Notes: a model not told the origin generated them from the letters alone. A stretch of DNA of 64,000 nt from Papaver somniferum (GCF_003573695.1 NW_020621936.1:13144001-13208000), one strand, 5' to 3'. Shown: positions 11,288 through 22,139, counted from the first letter of the stretch. Made by a program: numbers and translations.

Positions 11288-12285
11288 TATGAATTCTCAG
11301 ATACCTGGACGGAGAAAAAACTTGTCAACATCTTGTGAAAATGTTATTGTGGTCCGAATAAAACTACAAAATAATAAAACTTGTCACAAAGAGTAATCAC
11401 AAATCACAATGTGAGTTCAGTTATCATATATGAATCATACAAATAATCAGAGGTTATCTACCTACATACAGTTGCATGTGAAGACGATATTTACCCTACT
11501 ATGACCATTAGAGTTACAATCTCAGTTAACAAAGCAGTACTGAAAAGAATCACTTACACGGTCGATCCGATTAATCCGCAAAGCAAAACTGATAGGGAAT
11601 ATATGGTTTATCCAGGAGATGAATCAGATGATCAAAGTAAACAACTTGTTTTGTTTTCTAGGGGGAGGTTAGAAGATTTAAGAGCAGAAACATGAAATGA
11701 TTTAAGACGAGAGAGATGAACAATAGGGTAAATGGAGAATTGGCAATATCTTTACTAATTTGGTAAAATATTTAAGTGTATATCGTAAATAATTTGGTAA
11801 AATAGGTAGGTGAAGAACCTTCAATTTGCATGCTGCACGTTCTATATTTAGAATTTTCTCAGTCAAATCTTGTTATCCTGCTGCATAATTTTCTGCTTTG
11901 ACGGCTCTAAATGACCGGAGTTAGATGCGATGCAATTAATATTCATTCCATACTGAAGATTTTTTTGTCCGTACCCGAATTCAGAAAATAAATCAAAATG
12001 AATCAAAAATAAATAAATAAATAAAAATGATAGGTAAAAAGCGGAGTACGTGTTGCTGCAGTTGTTATAACGGTACTAAAGTAAAAAACTATCTTTGTAT
12101 AAAGTGGAGTACGTGTTAGTGCAGTTGAAAATAAAAATCGTAAGAACTGCTATGTCCCCAATTAGAATTAAGTGAATTAAAACACACTACTATATTTGTG
12201 TGTTCTGTCCAATTAGAATTAATATCTAAAACCAAAGCTTGATTCATCCAATTAACATAATAGGTTTGATCATTGATGGATTTTA
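11288..12285. other. Upstream of CACTA transposase, no gene recognised
   Basis: AT-rich. A pair of related segments containing GGAGTACGTGTT and TGCAGTTG occurs at about 12042-12065 and 12107-12127. An open plus frame 11501-11695 (64 codons) has no recognisable similarity. I looked here for the right CACTA terminus and did not find it. Confidence 0.4.
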
Positions 12286-13020
12286 TTAAAGTTTTTCAAT
12301 CTGATTCAAAGTTAACATGATTAAAGTTTGTGCCAGAGTAATAGCTGCCAGCATAGCCTTACATTCCAGCTCCTCAGCTACAACTCCTATATTCATTCTT
12401 CCATTGAAGCATTGTCCTTGCACCCGAATGCAGCTACATGCACGATTCCTAAGTATTATCTCTATTCCACCTTGTAATGAATCTGACTTAAAAGAAGCAT
12501 AAAAATTTGTAAACATTATCAGGAGGTTTCCATCTTAGCGGCTGCACAACCCCATTAGTAGAAGAAACAAGATTATTTCCAGGAGGCACAAGTTTATTAA
12601 TGACATCTATACATTGTCTTATTTGGAATTATGTTCTGAAAAATCTTTGAACATCAAATTGTCCAAACTGATGCTTCAAATGTCCTGCACCAAAGGTAAT
12701 ATTATTTCCTGCAGAAAACCAAGAGAGAATCTAGCTCCTAAATGAACAATGATGTACCATAATATTACTAACATTTATATTTAAAACCAAACAAATAATT
12801 TCCATATCTAGCTAGTTTATCTCTTGTTGGGACTATATCTTTTAATCACTTCCAAACAAATAATTTAACTTCCACAAAGCTTTCCATACATGTGGAGAAA
12901 CAGAATTAGTACTTGCAAAAGTATTAGATGCACTAGACAACACATTATAGACACCCTTAACAGAGAATTGGCCTTTGCTATCTGGAAGCCAAATAAGAGT
13001 ATGGAGTCCAATTCACCCAC
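12286..13020 (-). pseudogene. LINE retrotransposon remnant: RT zinc-binding region and RNase H (RVT_3-like)
   Basis: On the minus strand, about 13010-12870 encodes LIWLPDSKGQFSVKGVYN and WKALWKLNYLF, the zf-RVT signature found after the RT domain of plant LINEs. Lower down, after a linker containing PPGNNL and RWKPP, the frame 12516-12286 gives FYASFKSDSLQGGI.IILRNRA.SC and VAEELECKAMLAAI, an RNase H-like domain; the catalytic Asp expected in FDAS is Tyr here. Stops and shifts separate the pieces. The true 5' part (endonuclease, RT) is missing. Confidence 0.7.
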
Positions 13021-13029
13021 CATTGAGTT

Positions 13030-13660
13030 CTGGTGGTACTCCGTAGCTGGTGGTACTCCGAAAATATGAATATTATGAAGTAAACGATTTCATCAAATGT
13101 GAATGCTTCCCCCTTTTCCTCTAAGTAGCGCGCTTTAACGGTTTCGTCCTACAAAAACAACACACAAACTTATTTGGTTACATATAAATTGAAAAAAGTA
13201 TTGTGCCGAATAAGCCATAAAGATATGTACAAGTTGTAGAGGGGACAAGCTCAGGTGGCTTGAGTGCCAGATCCGGTGTTTGATTTTAAAAAACCCAGCT
13301 ACCGCATCTAGGATGATGTTGTGCTTATCCTTGATTTGTTGAACACTTCTTCCTCTCGGGTTCCCATAATCTTGGCTAAATTTGTTAAGTATCTTCTCCC
13401 AAAGGGTCTCGGTCGAGGAGCGATCTAGAACTCGACTTTCGGCTGCCCATGCTTGGTGATTGCCAAACCTTCCGCGGAGTCAAACGATGCCATTTGTTGT
13501 ATGTGGAGGTAGGGAATGAGTAGGTTCTCTAATATGCTACAAGTGGAGTGCACGTGCGTTGCTTGTTGAACGCCGGGTTCAAATACTCCTTCTTCCCTGT
13601 TAAACCAATTGCTTAGCATGATAGAACACCGTTTCGAAGTGAAGAAAAACAAAATCGATA
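13030..13660 (-). pseudogene. Myb/SANT-like, NAM-associated-type gene remnant
   Basis: Minus strand. 13652-13425 encodes NWFNREEG followed by a poorly conserved stretch; a frame-shifted continuation near 13430-13300 reads ETLWEKILNKFSQ and NPRGRSVQQIKDKHN, the pattern of trihelix/Myb-SANT-like proteins (often annotated glutathione S-transferase T3-like). A possible next exon (13150-13070) after an intron end TTTTTGTAG reads KARYLEEKGEAFTFDEIV, fitting the downstream part of such proteins. Related proteins occur both as host genes and as PIF/Harbinger partners. At least one frameshift; not functional as seen. Confidence 0.5.
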
Positions 13661-14551
13661 GAATACAGTAACAGATTCTCCTTTCCAGCTATATAACAAC
13701 GCCGACCTAATCTACAATGTAACTTGTACTCCTTACAGCAACAAAAGCAAATTCCTAAATCCATTAATATCCAGTAGTAACAAAAATTAGCTCAACCTAA
13801 ACCAAATTCCATAATTTCCGTCACAAGAATCACACAAATCAATTGTTTCAACCAATTAATACTAAGATATGAAAGACCTAAACTGGTTTATGATCATAAA
13901 AATATGAAAGACCTGAACAAAACAAAAGAAACCCTAACAATAAAAAACTCTTAAAATTCTTACTAAGATATAGAATCACATCCAAGATCATACAAAACTC
14001 TTAAAATTGACAGAACCTTAGGTTTACATAATACAATAGAAAACGATTTTAGAGTTGGGAAAGGTATATACCTGAAACCCTAGCAATAATAATTTCAAAT
14101 TAATAAAATAAAAACATCCCCCATTCATGAAATTAAACAAGTAAGTTTGAATTTAATCTGATAAGAAAGGAAAGAATCCCTTACCTAGGGTTTCTCTATT
14201 TCGCCTCTTTCAGTCTTTCTCCCGCGCAAGTAAGAGAAGGAAATAAAAAAAATTTCTACTTTGATTGACCAAAATGCCATTTTACCTAGGTTTATCACGT
14301 CATTATGACGTTGTGGGTTAGAATAGGTGCCAATTATACTAAGGTACGTGTTCGATTAAAGCTTTCTCTTGGGAATAGCCGTGACCCTACAAGAATATAG
14401 TTTATTCTAGAGAGAGAATAAACAGGGAAACCAAAGGGATTAACAAGGAAACCAAAGGGTCAGAGAGCAAAAAAATTCAGAGAGAGAATTTCTAGAGGGA
14501 GATTACTGTTTTATGAATTTTTCTCAATCAAATAAGATCAAATCAATCAAA
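13661..14551. other. Intergenic; possible leader exons of a minus-strand gene and leader of the 14552 gene
   Basis: On the minus strand, CCCTAG|GTAAGG (near 14185) and TTTCAG|GTATATAC (near 14070) look like plant 5'-leader splice donors preceded by a pyrimidine-rich leader; they could belong to the Myb-like gene at 13030-13660. On the plus strand, 14400-14551 is an AGAGAG-rich leader with a short duplication (AACAAGGAAACCAAAGGG-like, twice at about 14425-14460). No coding frame. Confidence 0.35.
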
Positions 14552-15397
14552 ATGGCTGGTGATGATGGTCAACACATACCAAAGGGTAAAGCCTCCATGA
14601 CTGAAGAACAGCTATTGAAAGAGCTAGAAGAGAAAGAAAGATGTGAAAGGCTATCAGCCACTATGCAGATGATTGGGTAGATGAACAAGGATGATATGGA
14701 GAAGGTAAACAAGAGAGTAAATGACTTGTTATATGACATTGAAGTCCCTATATTGAAAGATTTAGAAGAGAAAGAAAGATGTGAAAGGCTATCAGCCACT
14801 ATGCAGATGATTGGGCAGATGAACAAGGATGATCTGGAGAAGGTAAACAAGAGAGTAAATGACTTGTTATATGATATTGAAGTCCTTACACTCTGGGAAG
14901 AGATGCATGTTGCAGTGGATGTAATCAAAGCAGAAGAGAAACTAGTTGAAAAAGAGAAACCAGTTGAAAAAACGGTACATATTTTACAAAACAAGCGTCG
15001 TTTTGATCTTTTCAAAGATGAAGAAGAGGAGGAGAATTTCTGGGAAGTGCATGCTAAAAAGATGAGGTTGGTTGAAAGGGCAGTAATGAAGAAAGAAAAT
15101 GACAGTGATGCTTCCGAAGATGAAGAGCCTGCTGCATTTTTTGGGTATCGAAGTGATACAGAATCTTCTCTAAGAGTGATGATTGAGGATTTTCTCCAAG
15201 ATGATAGATTTAGGATTAATGATGCATTGTTGGCCCAAAAGACCGATTCTGAAGCGGACGATGCAGATGAAGACGAGGAGGAAGAGTGGTTTGATGAGGA
15301 GCAAGAGGGGCCTGGCGAGGAAGAAGAGGGGTCTGATGATGAGGAAGAGGCGTCTGATGAGGAGGAAGATGAATCCGATGATTCTGATTCCGAGTGA
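14552..15397 (+). pseudogene. Acidic-tail coiled-coil protein gene with one internal stop
   Basis: A 281-residue frame from ATG 14552 to TGA 15395-15397, interrupted by TAG at 14678-14680. Residues 20-95 are charged coiled coil in two tandem copies (see repeat), the middle has KKMRLVERAVMKKE, and the last 70 residues are almost only Glu, Asp and Ser. The second repeat copy has CAG where the first has TAG, so the stop is a C-to-T change. A shorter product could start at ATG 14681. Its 3' flank matches that of the 33685 gene, which links it to the acidic-protein family. Function unknown; a histone- or nucleic-acid-associated disordered protein is only a guess. Confidence 0.6.
14624..14899 (+). 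repeat. 138-bp in-frame tandem duplication
   Basis: The segment containing AGAAAGATGTGAAAGGC at 14633 recurs 138 bases later with very few differences through about 14890. It is a 46-residue in-frame duplication (ERCERLSATMQMIG...NKRVNDLLYDIEV) inside the acidic protein gene. The copies differ by the TAG/CAG change and a few substitutions, indicating a recent event. Confidence 0.85.
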
Positions 15398-16609
15398 TGG
15401 GTATGACAATGAGTAAGCCTTATCGACATTTGAATTCTTTTGTAGAGAGATGGTGGATTTTTGGGTAAGTTCTCGAATGGAAATGATGACATAATGTTAA
15501 TAAATAGCTATTATCAAAGTACAGAAAAGAATTCGAATAAAGAGAGGTCTAATGCAAATGGTAAGTCACTGAATCATGTTTTCTTTTTTGGTTCTGGCAA
15601 TGGAGACTGAAAATGCAGGGAAATGTTATGTTTATTTTTATTTTTTATTTTTCTTTTTGATATTTAGATTTTTTGTGGGTAAGATGGTGAAATACTTGTA
15701 AATGGGTATGTTTAAGTTTATGAACATGTAAATGTTGCTCAACACTGAATGAACAGAACGGTTGTAAATTTTTTAAATGCAATATGATGAAGTCGGCTTA
15801 TTTATATTGTCCAATGATTGTGCGTCGATAATGTTGGAGATGCAGGGTGTTTCTAGAAACTAAAACTACAATCAAATAACTGGATCATGTACAAGACTAA
15901 GATAGTAAGATGTATCAAAAACAAATGCATATTGAGAACAAGTCACTTTAGTGTTTTTCTATCCAGTCTAATTCACTTAATAGAGAGGCATATACACACC
16001 TAGTCTTAATCTACAATCTGGAAAAGGGACAAATTACGAACATCTATATATGTTTGATCTTTAGATATAAATATCAAATCACAGTGACTAACAATAATTG
16101 GCTTGCGTTGGTTGCTTCGTATTCGACTTGCACATAATTGACATGAGCACTACTTGGTGGAGCCTTATGCACACCTAATTTAATTCTACAATCTGACAGT
16201 GAATACAAATCACAGTGACTCATGAGATGCTTCTTCTCAAAACAGAATACAAGTTTTATTCACCAATGATGGCATCATACAACCAAATATTATGTCTTAG
16301 TTTAAGATAATATGTCAACTGACATATAAAACTACTTGGTGGAGGCATAAATCATGCAATTGAAATGTTCATAATCACAATACATTCTCAAAACAGGATA
16401 CAATTGAGATGTTCATAGTCACAGCAACATAATAAGCATAAAATCTGAAAGATAGAGATGTTCATAATCACCAAAACATTCTCAAAACAGGATACAATTC
16501 ACAGCAAACATAATACACCTAAAATCTGAAAAATAGAGATGTTCATAATCACCATCAAAAATTGTACCATTCAAAATCAGTAGTGTGTAACCTCCAATTT
16601 GAAAAATCA
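15398..16609. other. 3' flank with a repeated ACTACTTGGTGGAG motif, no gene
   Basis: ACTACTTGGTGGAG with following TACACACCTAATTTAATCTACAATCTG-like sequence, in whole or part, occurs near 15985, 16150 and 16330; the same block occurs near 35390 downstream of the 33685 gene. CTTCTCAAAACAGAATACAA and the next 60 bases (about 16231-16310) match about 35210-35290. Further GATGTTCATAATCAC repeats occur at about 16360-16560. This is a duplicated, internally repeated 3' flank of the acidic gene family; no coding frame. Confidence 0.55.
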
Positions 16610-17252
16610 TTAAACCCCCAAATGAATGAATGAGAAATACCTTAGATGAAGATGACCAAGATTTGCATTTCCAAAATTATGAATCACTAGCAATACTTCT
16701 ATGACAGATCGATTAAACTTAAATCTAGGCCTGAATCGATCTTTCACAGAAGAATCAATTGATTCATTGTTGTTGATAAAGTTTTCTGCAGATGAATCTC
16801 CAAGAAACCCCAAATGAATATTACATGAAGATAATCATCGTGGAATTACTTCAATGAATTCACCCAGTCTTCGATTAGAAAGCAGAGGACGAACTTGGTG
16901 ATGGTGGTGGTGGTTCTTTTAATTCACCCAACTTTGAATTTAGGGTTACAGGTTAGAGAAGATTGAATATTCAATCAACCAAATCCAAACTCTGTAGACT
17001 GTAATCTAAGTCGAAATTGAGTAAAGATTGATGGAGATTTTAGGGTGTGAAATTGATGAAGATGAAACTGGATTTCGATTTCGACGAAAAAGAAAGGATT
17101 CGAGAGAGATTTCTGCTGCTGATCGTTTGGGAGAAAGAATAGACTATGTCTCAGGCGTTGTTGACATAGTGTTGGTAGTTCCCCATGCTAGCTACAGTTC
17201 AAGATATGGCCCCTGTTAACTAATTAAAATTAAATAAATAAACATACACAAT
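16610..17252. other. Two short open frames of doubtful status, shared upstream segment
   Basis: A minus frame 16813-16610 (67 codons) and a plus frame 17028-17219 (63 codons, starting MMEILGCEIDEDETGFRF) face away from a shared region with GGTGGTGGTGG. Both look like 5' exons of genes or of non-coding transcripts, but neither has a recognisable domain. The segment 17185-17290 (CAGTTCAAGATATGGCCC...TTAACTAATTA...CTTATGTTTGACC) is also present at 32993-33105, so it is duplicated within the window. Confidence 0.3.
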
Positions 17253-18657
17253 TTGTGCAAGGACCTTATGTTTGACCATTTTTTGATTTTAATTGTTGGT
17301 AAAGCAGTTAAAGACATGGATAGGGTTTACGGGTTGTCTGCAAGCCGGGCATGTTCAAGATTTCTTACTTGTTATTCCAATTATGGGGAACATGCAGTTC
17401 ATTGTAAGGTAAACCCTGGTTTTAAACATAGACATGATCATGTGAGGGACATTTTATATGATATACTATGGAGAGCCGCTATTTCTGCAAAGAAAGAAGC
17501 GGCTGTCAATTTTTTGACTGATCCACTCGAAGGGAAATCGACGCTCATACTAGCAGATGTTTTAATTTTTGGGTGGGCTAACGGAAAACATGCATGTGTT
17601 AATCTTACTGGGGTTTCTCCATTAGTAGGAATTGGACATGGTACGTTTATAGTCGGGCAATCGGCGTTGAGGGATGCCTCAGGTAAGATAGCGAAACATG
17701 AGAAAGCGTGTCTTAATAATAGGCATACCTTTATTCCTTTTGCTTTTGATACTTTTGGTTTTTTAGCTCCGGAGGCGGTTGGACTCCTCAGAAAAGTCCA
17801 GAAAGTCATGCACAGTAATGTCATGACTCCTGGTTCGAGGGAGTTTGTTTTCCATAGGTTAGGTTGCAATTCAAAAAGGGATCGCAGCGCAGCTTGTTGC
17901 GTGTTTGCCTATTTCGTCTAGGGATGGCCATTTGCCCCACCCAAACCCATCCCCGTGGGTACCCGCCCCGTTCGGGTAGGGTTTTACCCGCATAAATGGA
18001 GATGGGATCAGGTATGGGTAATACCCGAAACTAAGCTACGGGGATGGGGTGGGGATGGGGTTCAAGGTCCCCGCCCCATACCCGCCCCGTATCTTTCACA
18101 AGTTAGGGGTTTAGACTTTTATGCAACAATGTGTATAATTTTTATACTTCCACCACTTAGTCGAGCTTTCTTTCATTTATCATATTCTCGATCATTCTTG
18201 TACATTCATCACTTTCGTTCTTTTTTTTTTGTGATCAAACACATTCTCTAAAAGTTAAAATAGAGAAAATGAAGCAGATAATGAAATGGTTAACGTGGAC
18301 GAAGATAGAACGGGACAGGAAAAAACAGAAAAACTAATAAGTCATTAACAGATTCTTTTGTTCACTTTAAGATAAATTACTGAAATTAAGATTCCAGAAT
18401 GCGTCGTTCTTACGTTATTATTTTTGTTTGAATCATATTTAAGTTTTGATTATAATCAAATTTATGTATTAACTCAGTGTTACGGGTAACCCATGGGAAA
18501 CCCGCCCCATATGGGTATTCCCCATACCTGCCCCGCCCCAATTCATATGGGTAACAGGGCGGGGATGTGTATTTTTTTTACGAACGGGGCAGTGACTGGG
18601 ATTGACACTACCCGCCCCATACCCACCCCATGACCATCCCTAATTTCGTCGATGTAA
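17253..18657 (+). pseudogene. Retroelement C-terminal endonuclease-like domain, frameshifted and interrupted by a hAT element
   Basis: The frame encodes DRVYGLSASRACSRFLT, HAVHCKVNPGFKHRHDHVRD, KKEAAVNFLTDP, ADVLIFGWANGKHACVNLTG and FIPFAFDTFGF. This matches a domain frequently found as the C-terminal part of plant RT-containing proteins; the order E...D...ExK/H-like fits a PD-(D/E)xK nuclease fold, which is inference. Near 17865 a frameshift occurs: the expected ending (AIQKGIAAQLVACLPIS) is in the next frame. The end of the gene, SSM and a stop at 18655-18657, lies beyond the hAT insertion, so coding is recovered after removing 17919-18650. No RT is present upstream. Confidence 0.6.
17911..18650. 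mobile_element. Non-autonomous hAT-type element (724 bp, 17919-18642) with 8-bp target duplication ATTTCGTC
   Basis: The element begins TAGGGATGGCCAT at 17919 and ends ATGACCATCCCTA at 18642, imperfect terminal inverted repeats. Both ends are rich in GGGTACCCGCCCC-type GC blocks that pair with each other; the middle is AT-rich and has no transposase. The 8 bases ATTTCGTC flank it exactly on both sides (17911-17918 and 18643-18650), the hallmark of hAT transposition. It sits in the last codons of the endonuclease-like frame. Confidence 0.9.
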
Positions 18658-19368
18658 AATATTATTATTTTATTTTATTATTAATTAGATCTTATTGTTG
18701 GTCACTTGATGCTACAGTTATGGCCTTCAAATTAGGTTATCGCCTCGTTTTGCTCTTAAAGATAACGTTGTGTGCAATTAAGAGATGGGACGGGTCAGGA
18801 GAGGATAATAATGATGTATTTTGACAAATCAAGATATGGCAATACACACCAGCGTCACATAATTCCTGTAAACCCTGGTAAACCATGCATGATCAATAAG
18901 TGCTGGTCTATGAATTTTACAAAAAATCAATTATGATAGTAGTAATAATGTAGTAGGAAAAATTGCGTCTGAAATTCAATAAGGAAGGATTATTTTGTTA
19001 AATAAGGAAGGTAAACTTTTAATTTTAACAAGTGTATTATCTCATTGGCATGAATGCTTAACGTGTCAGGATATTTAGAGATTTCTTTAGGGTTTCAGCA
19101 AGAATATATGCGTCTAATTAGAACTGACGATCAGTAGTCTAATCCTAGAATCTTAATGCAATATTTTTCTGTTGGGTCTCGCAAAATCCGCAAAATCTCA
19201 CTTTCCATATATCACCTTGATTTTCGTTTGTTATATTCATGGTAAACATAACCCACCCACTATATTTAGATTTGCATACTAGATATTTATAGGAAAAAAT
19301 AATATATTTAGCTAGATTTGGATCCTAGATACCTCGTTCATAAGTAAAAGAACGAAGGAATTGATAGG
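18658..19368. other. Intergenic, leader of the 19369 gene
   Basis: AT-rich. ATCAAGATATGGCAATACACACCAGCG (about 18830) partly matches two places in the 32990-33200 region, suggesting shared ancestry of the upstream regions of the acidic genes. No coding frame recognised before the ATG at 19369. Confidence 0.35.
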
Positions 19369-19632
19369 ATGAGTTCTAATGAGAAATGTGTTGTTCCTTC
19401 CAACGGTCTTGTTAATAATGATCCTCCTCCTCCGAAGGGCTTTTCTTCATGGGATGACTTTGTGGAAAGCATTGGTGATATACTAGAAGAGTATGTCGAT
19501 GAAGAATGGGAATTAGTTCATATTAAGAAAATGATCCATGTTGAAGATGATCCTCCTCCTAAGGGTTTTGCTTCTTCGGATGCATTTGAGAAAAGCTATG
19601 GTGAACATTTGGATAATGATTATAATGAATAA
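19369..19632 (+). CDS. Small acidic protein with two DPPPxKGF repeats (87 aa), unknown function
   Basis: Starts ATG 19369, ends TAA 19630-19632. The protein has two repeats: DPPPPKGFSSWDDFVES (residues 18-34) and DPPPKGFASSDAFEKS (about 61-76), each followed by an acidic stretch. No signal peptide or membrane segment. It sits between the 14552 and 20494 acidic-protein genes and has similar bias (Asp, Glu), so I group it with them loosely. I recognise no family. The repeated structure and unbroken frame favour a real gene. Confidence 0.5.
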   Translation: MSSNEKCVVPSNGLVNNDPPPPKGFSSWDDFVESIGDILEEYVDEEWELVHIKKMIHVEDDPPPKGFASSDAFEKSYGEHLDNDYNE

Positions 19633-20493
19633 GAACATGGGAAGCCACCAAGACCAGCAAATTTATCGCTGAGCACTTGGCATAGACTAAATTCAAGTTT
19701 TTTACATTATTTTTAGTATGCTAATTTTTTTAATTGTGTAAGCAAAATTATGTAGCAGTCAAAGGTCTACTGTTCAATTGTTCTCTCAATTCTGAATTTT
19801 TTTTTTGGCTTAAGTTTGTCAGATTTGGCATTGCAATTTATGAAAAATTTGGCTATGTTTTTCAAATCTAATACAAGACTCAGTATATAGTCCCTATCAT
19901 ATTCATGATCCTATCACTTTAACAGCAAAGCCACAACAAAATCATGGTTAACCCTAACTCTTCATATCCAAATCTCTAAGCCAAGCCCCCTTAAACACAT
20001 TACTAGTTCATTATGTTTCATCAAGAGATTGATACTCCAACATATGAACAATGGACATAAATTAAACAACATATGCACTTGGAATCTAAACAAAATATTA
20101 CATCCTTAAATATTAAACATTCACAAAAAGTAAACTTACAAGCAGCTTTACAAACAGACTAATTAAACATCTAAAAAAAAAACATAAGATACACTAATAA
20201 CACATACACACAAAANNNNNNNNNNNNNNNNNNNNNNNNNNNNNNNNNNNNNNNNNNNNNNNNNNNNNNNNNNNNNNNNNNNNNNNNNNNNNNNNNNNNN
20301 NNNNNNNNNNNNNNNNNNNNNNNNNNNNNNNNNNNNNNNNNNNNNNNNNNNNNNNNNNNNNNNNNNNNNNNNNNNNNNNNNNNNNNNNAAAAAAAAAAAA
20401 AAAAAAAAAGACATAACTAAACAAAAATTGATGGATCGAGATGTGATTCAATACCATTCTGGCATAGCAGAACCATGAAAACAGAGGACTAGA
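19633..20493. other. Intergenic with assembly gap
   Basis: AT-rich 3' flanks of two convergent genes (19369 plus, 20494 minus). No gene recognised. The N run at 20216-20388 is listed separately. Confidence 0.5.
20216..20388. other. Assembly gap (173 N), followed by an A-run
   Basis: A run of N directly followed by about 20 A. Open frames called across it are artefacts. Confidence 0.99.
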
Positions 20494-20904
20494 TCATTTA
20501 GAATCCCCTTCTTCTTCACTGCTGCTGTCGACAATCGTAACCACATCTTTGTATAGCCAATAATCATCATCATCAACATCATCGTCTTCATCTTCATCCT
20601 CAAGTGCTGGCCCAAACCAAAAGAAGTGTTCTGGATCATCTAAATCATCATCATCATCATCCTCAGAATCATACTCATCATTATCATCATCCTCAGAATC
20701 ATACTCATCATCATCATCATCCTCAGAATCATACTCATCATCCTCTTCATCGTCTTCCTCTTCTTCATCGTCAACAACATCATAATCATCATCCTCTTCA
20801 TCTCCAAAACAAGGAACAACCTTGCAACCAAAATAACCAACAATATCGTTGTCTTCATCATCAAGAAGAAGAAATCGGAAGGAAGTTACTACTATAGAAG
20901 TCAT
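20494..20904 (-). CDS. Highly acidic low-complexity protein (136 aa)
   Basis: Minus-strand frame, ATG at 20904, stop at 20494. After a hydrophobic start (MTSIVVTSFRFLLL) the protein is dominated by Asp and Glu, with a ten-residue unit DEYDSEDDDD three times in tandem, then PEHFFWFGPALEDEDE and a Ser/Glu tail. The repeat at DNA level is a 30-base GAT/TCATCA-rich unit (about 20650-20740). Plant acidic tails of this type occur in histone chaperones and HMG-like proteins, but no such domain is visible. Coding on this strand is supported by the varied flanking residues; the opposite strand gives only His/Pro runs. Confidence 0.5.
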   Translation of the reverse strand: MTSIVVTSFRFLLLDDEDNDIVGYFGCKVVPCFGDEEDDDYDVVDDEEEEDDEEDDEYDSEDDDDDEYDSEDDDNDEYDSEDDDDDDLDDPEHFFWFGPALEDEDEDDDVDDDDYWLYKDVVTIVDSSSEEEGDSK

Positions 20905-21099
20905 TTTCTCTGGTTTGATACTAAAACTTTCAGTTTTTGATAATGAAACCCTAGGTTCAGTTTAGAGAGAGACTTGGAAAAGAAAAAGTCGAGTATTAGT
21001 ACTCTCCTAGTCTCCCTTGCTCGTGTTTTATGCCGTGACACACGCTTTCACTTTACGATTCAACCTCTAGCTTAGCCACGTACAAGCATGATAACTTGG

Positions 21100-22139
21100 T
21101 GATGTTACTCAAAGTTGTTGTAGATAGTGATAAAAAGGGTTGTTTTAAGACTTGTGAAGGCAATGAATTTTAGACTTAATAAAAATTTAAAAACAAACAA
21201 AACTTATTACAAAATTGAATTCAAGATTTGAGAAAATAACCAAGACACTGATTCCACTATTACACATGAATTAATGATGGTAAATAATCCAAAACTCTAA
21301 TTATCTTTTAAGTCTTTTATATCTTAACTCACTAATACTCAAGCAAATTCTCAAACATAAATTGTATCCCTTAAGCATAGATTATCTAAACAAAGCATAA
21401 CCTATCTAATTGAATCACAACTGATTAGGAAAATTACGCAAACAATTTAAAACTCTGCAAAAGCAGTGATTGAGTGAATTATAATTAAATATTAGAGAAA
21501 ATAAAATAGTTACCAATTATTCATGCGTAAATAGCTTCCTCATTGACTTGGTTGTGGGAGAATTAGCCGCTCATCATGTTGGAAACACGCTCAAAAATCA
21601 TTATTATTGCTCAAAGGGTGTTTACAAATGATGAAAACGGAGAAATAATTCAAAACCGGGTTTTGTAACAATTATGTTTGTTATAAACCAAAAAAAAACG
21701 TTACAGAGGATGTGTCACTGTTACTGTTGCTCTAAGACCCACGACTCTGTGTCGCAAACGCTGGCAAATAAGTCTGCCTCTGATGTACGACCCACGGATT
21801 TGAGTCGTTGTTACTGTTGGAAAACGACGGTCTTGGATGGTCCGTTCTTCGTGTTCTTCAATGGCAGCAGCAGCAGGTCTCTCTGCAACTTGGTGTTTCG
21901 ACTCTGTGGTGCTCTATTTCTCTCCCAAACTCTCCGTCCGCTTCTCTGCTATCCCAGGATGATATTTATACTCAACAGACGAAGAAAATCCTGCGTAATA
22001 ACTCACAGTAATCTCTCTTTATTCGGCAGTGAAGGGTAATATTCTCAGAATATTTTCTTTCCAAAAATCCATCTCCTACACGTCTGCTGCTGTTGAATCT
22101 ACCTTATTTACCTCTGACACGCTCCAAACTGTTGCTCGC
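21100..22139 (-). repeat. 3' LTR of the Athila-type element (left copy)
   Basis: Begins TGATGTTACTCAAAG at 21100 and is nearly collinear with 29702-30734, with perhaps 3-4 percent substitutions plus small indels by eye. Homology stops at about 22139 (ACTGTTGCTCG). The adjacent inner sequence is not purine-rich, so this LTR has probably lost its U3 end by deletion or rearrangement. Confidence 0.8.

Larger units (their letters stand above)
2695..11300 (-). mobile_element. CACTA (En/Spm) DNA transposon remnant, only the left terminus identified
   Basis: The left end starts CACTAGTACAGAAATGG at 2695, preceded by ATA, a possible 3-bp target duplication. It is followed by typical subterminal repeats (about 2700-3560), and the minus strand at 7651-11287 encodes a TNP2-type transposase. 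I could not find the matching right terminus (an inverted CACTA end followed by ATA) near 11.3-17 kb, so the right limit given is only the start of the transposase gene. The element appears to have landed in the gypsy fragment ending at 2694. The unrelated-looking frames at 4280-5140 and 6004-6714 may be cargo or later insertions. Confidence 0.6.

Noticed and set aside
13246..13300. tRNA-like AGCTCAGGTGGCTTGAGTGCC
   Set aside because: No B box or acceptor stem; too weak to list as tRNA or SINE.
14569..15492. Minus-strand 307-residue Ser/Phe-rich frame
   Set aside because: It is the complement of the acidic (GAA/GAT-rich) gene; the composition is a shadow of that codon bias.
20163..20457. Open frames spanning the N gap
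   Set aside because: N codons translated as X; artefact. The same applies to the frames at 42872 and 44308-44551.
21674..22039. 121-residue frame in the left Athila LTR (also at 30306 in the right LTR)
   Set aside because: Both lie inside LTRs, show Cys/Ser/Leu-rich random composition and no domain.
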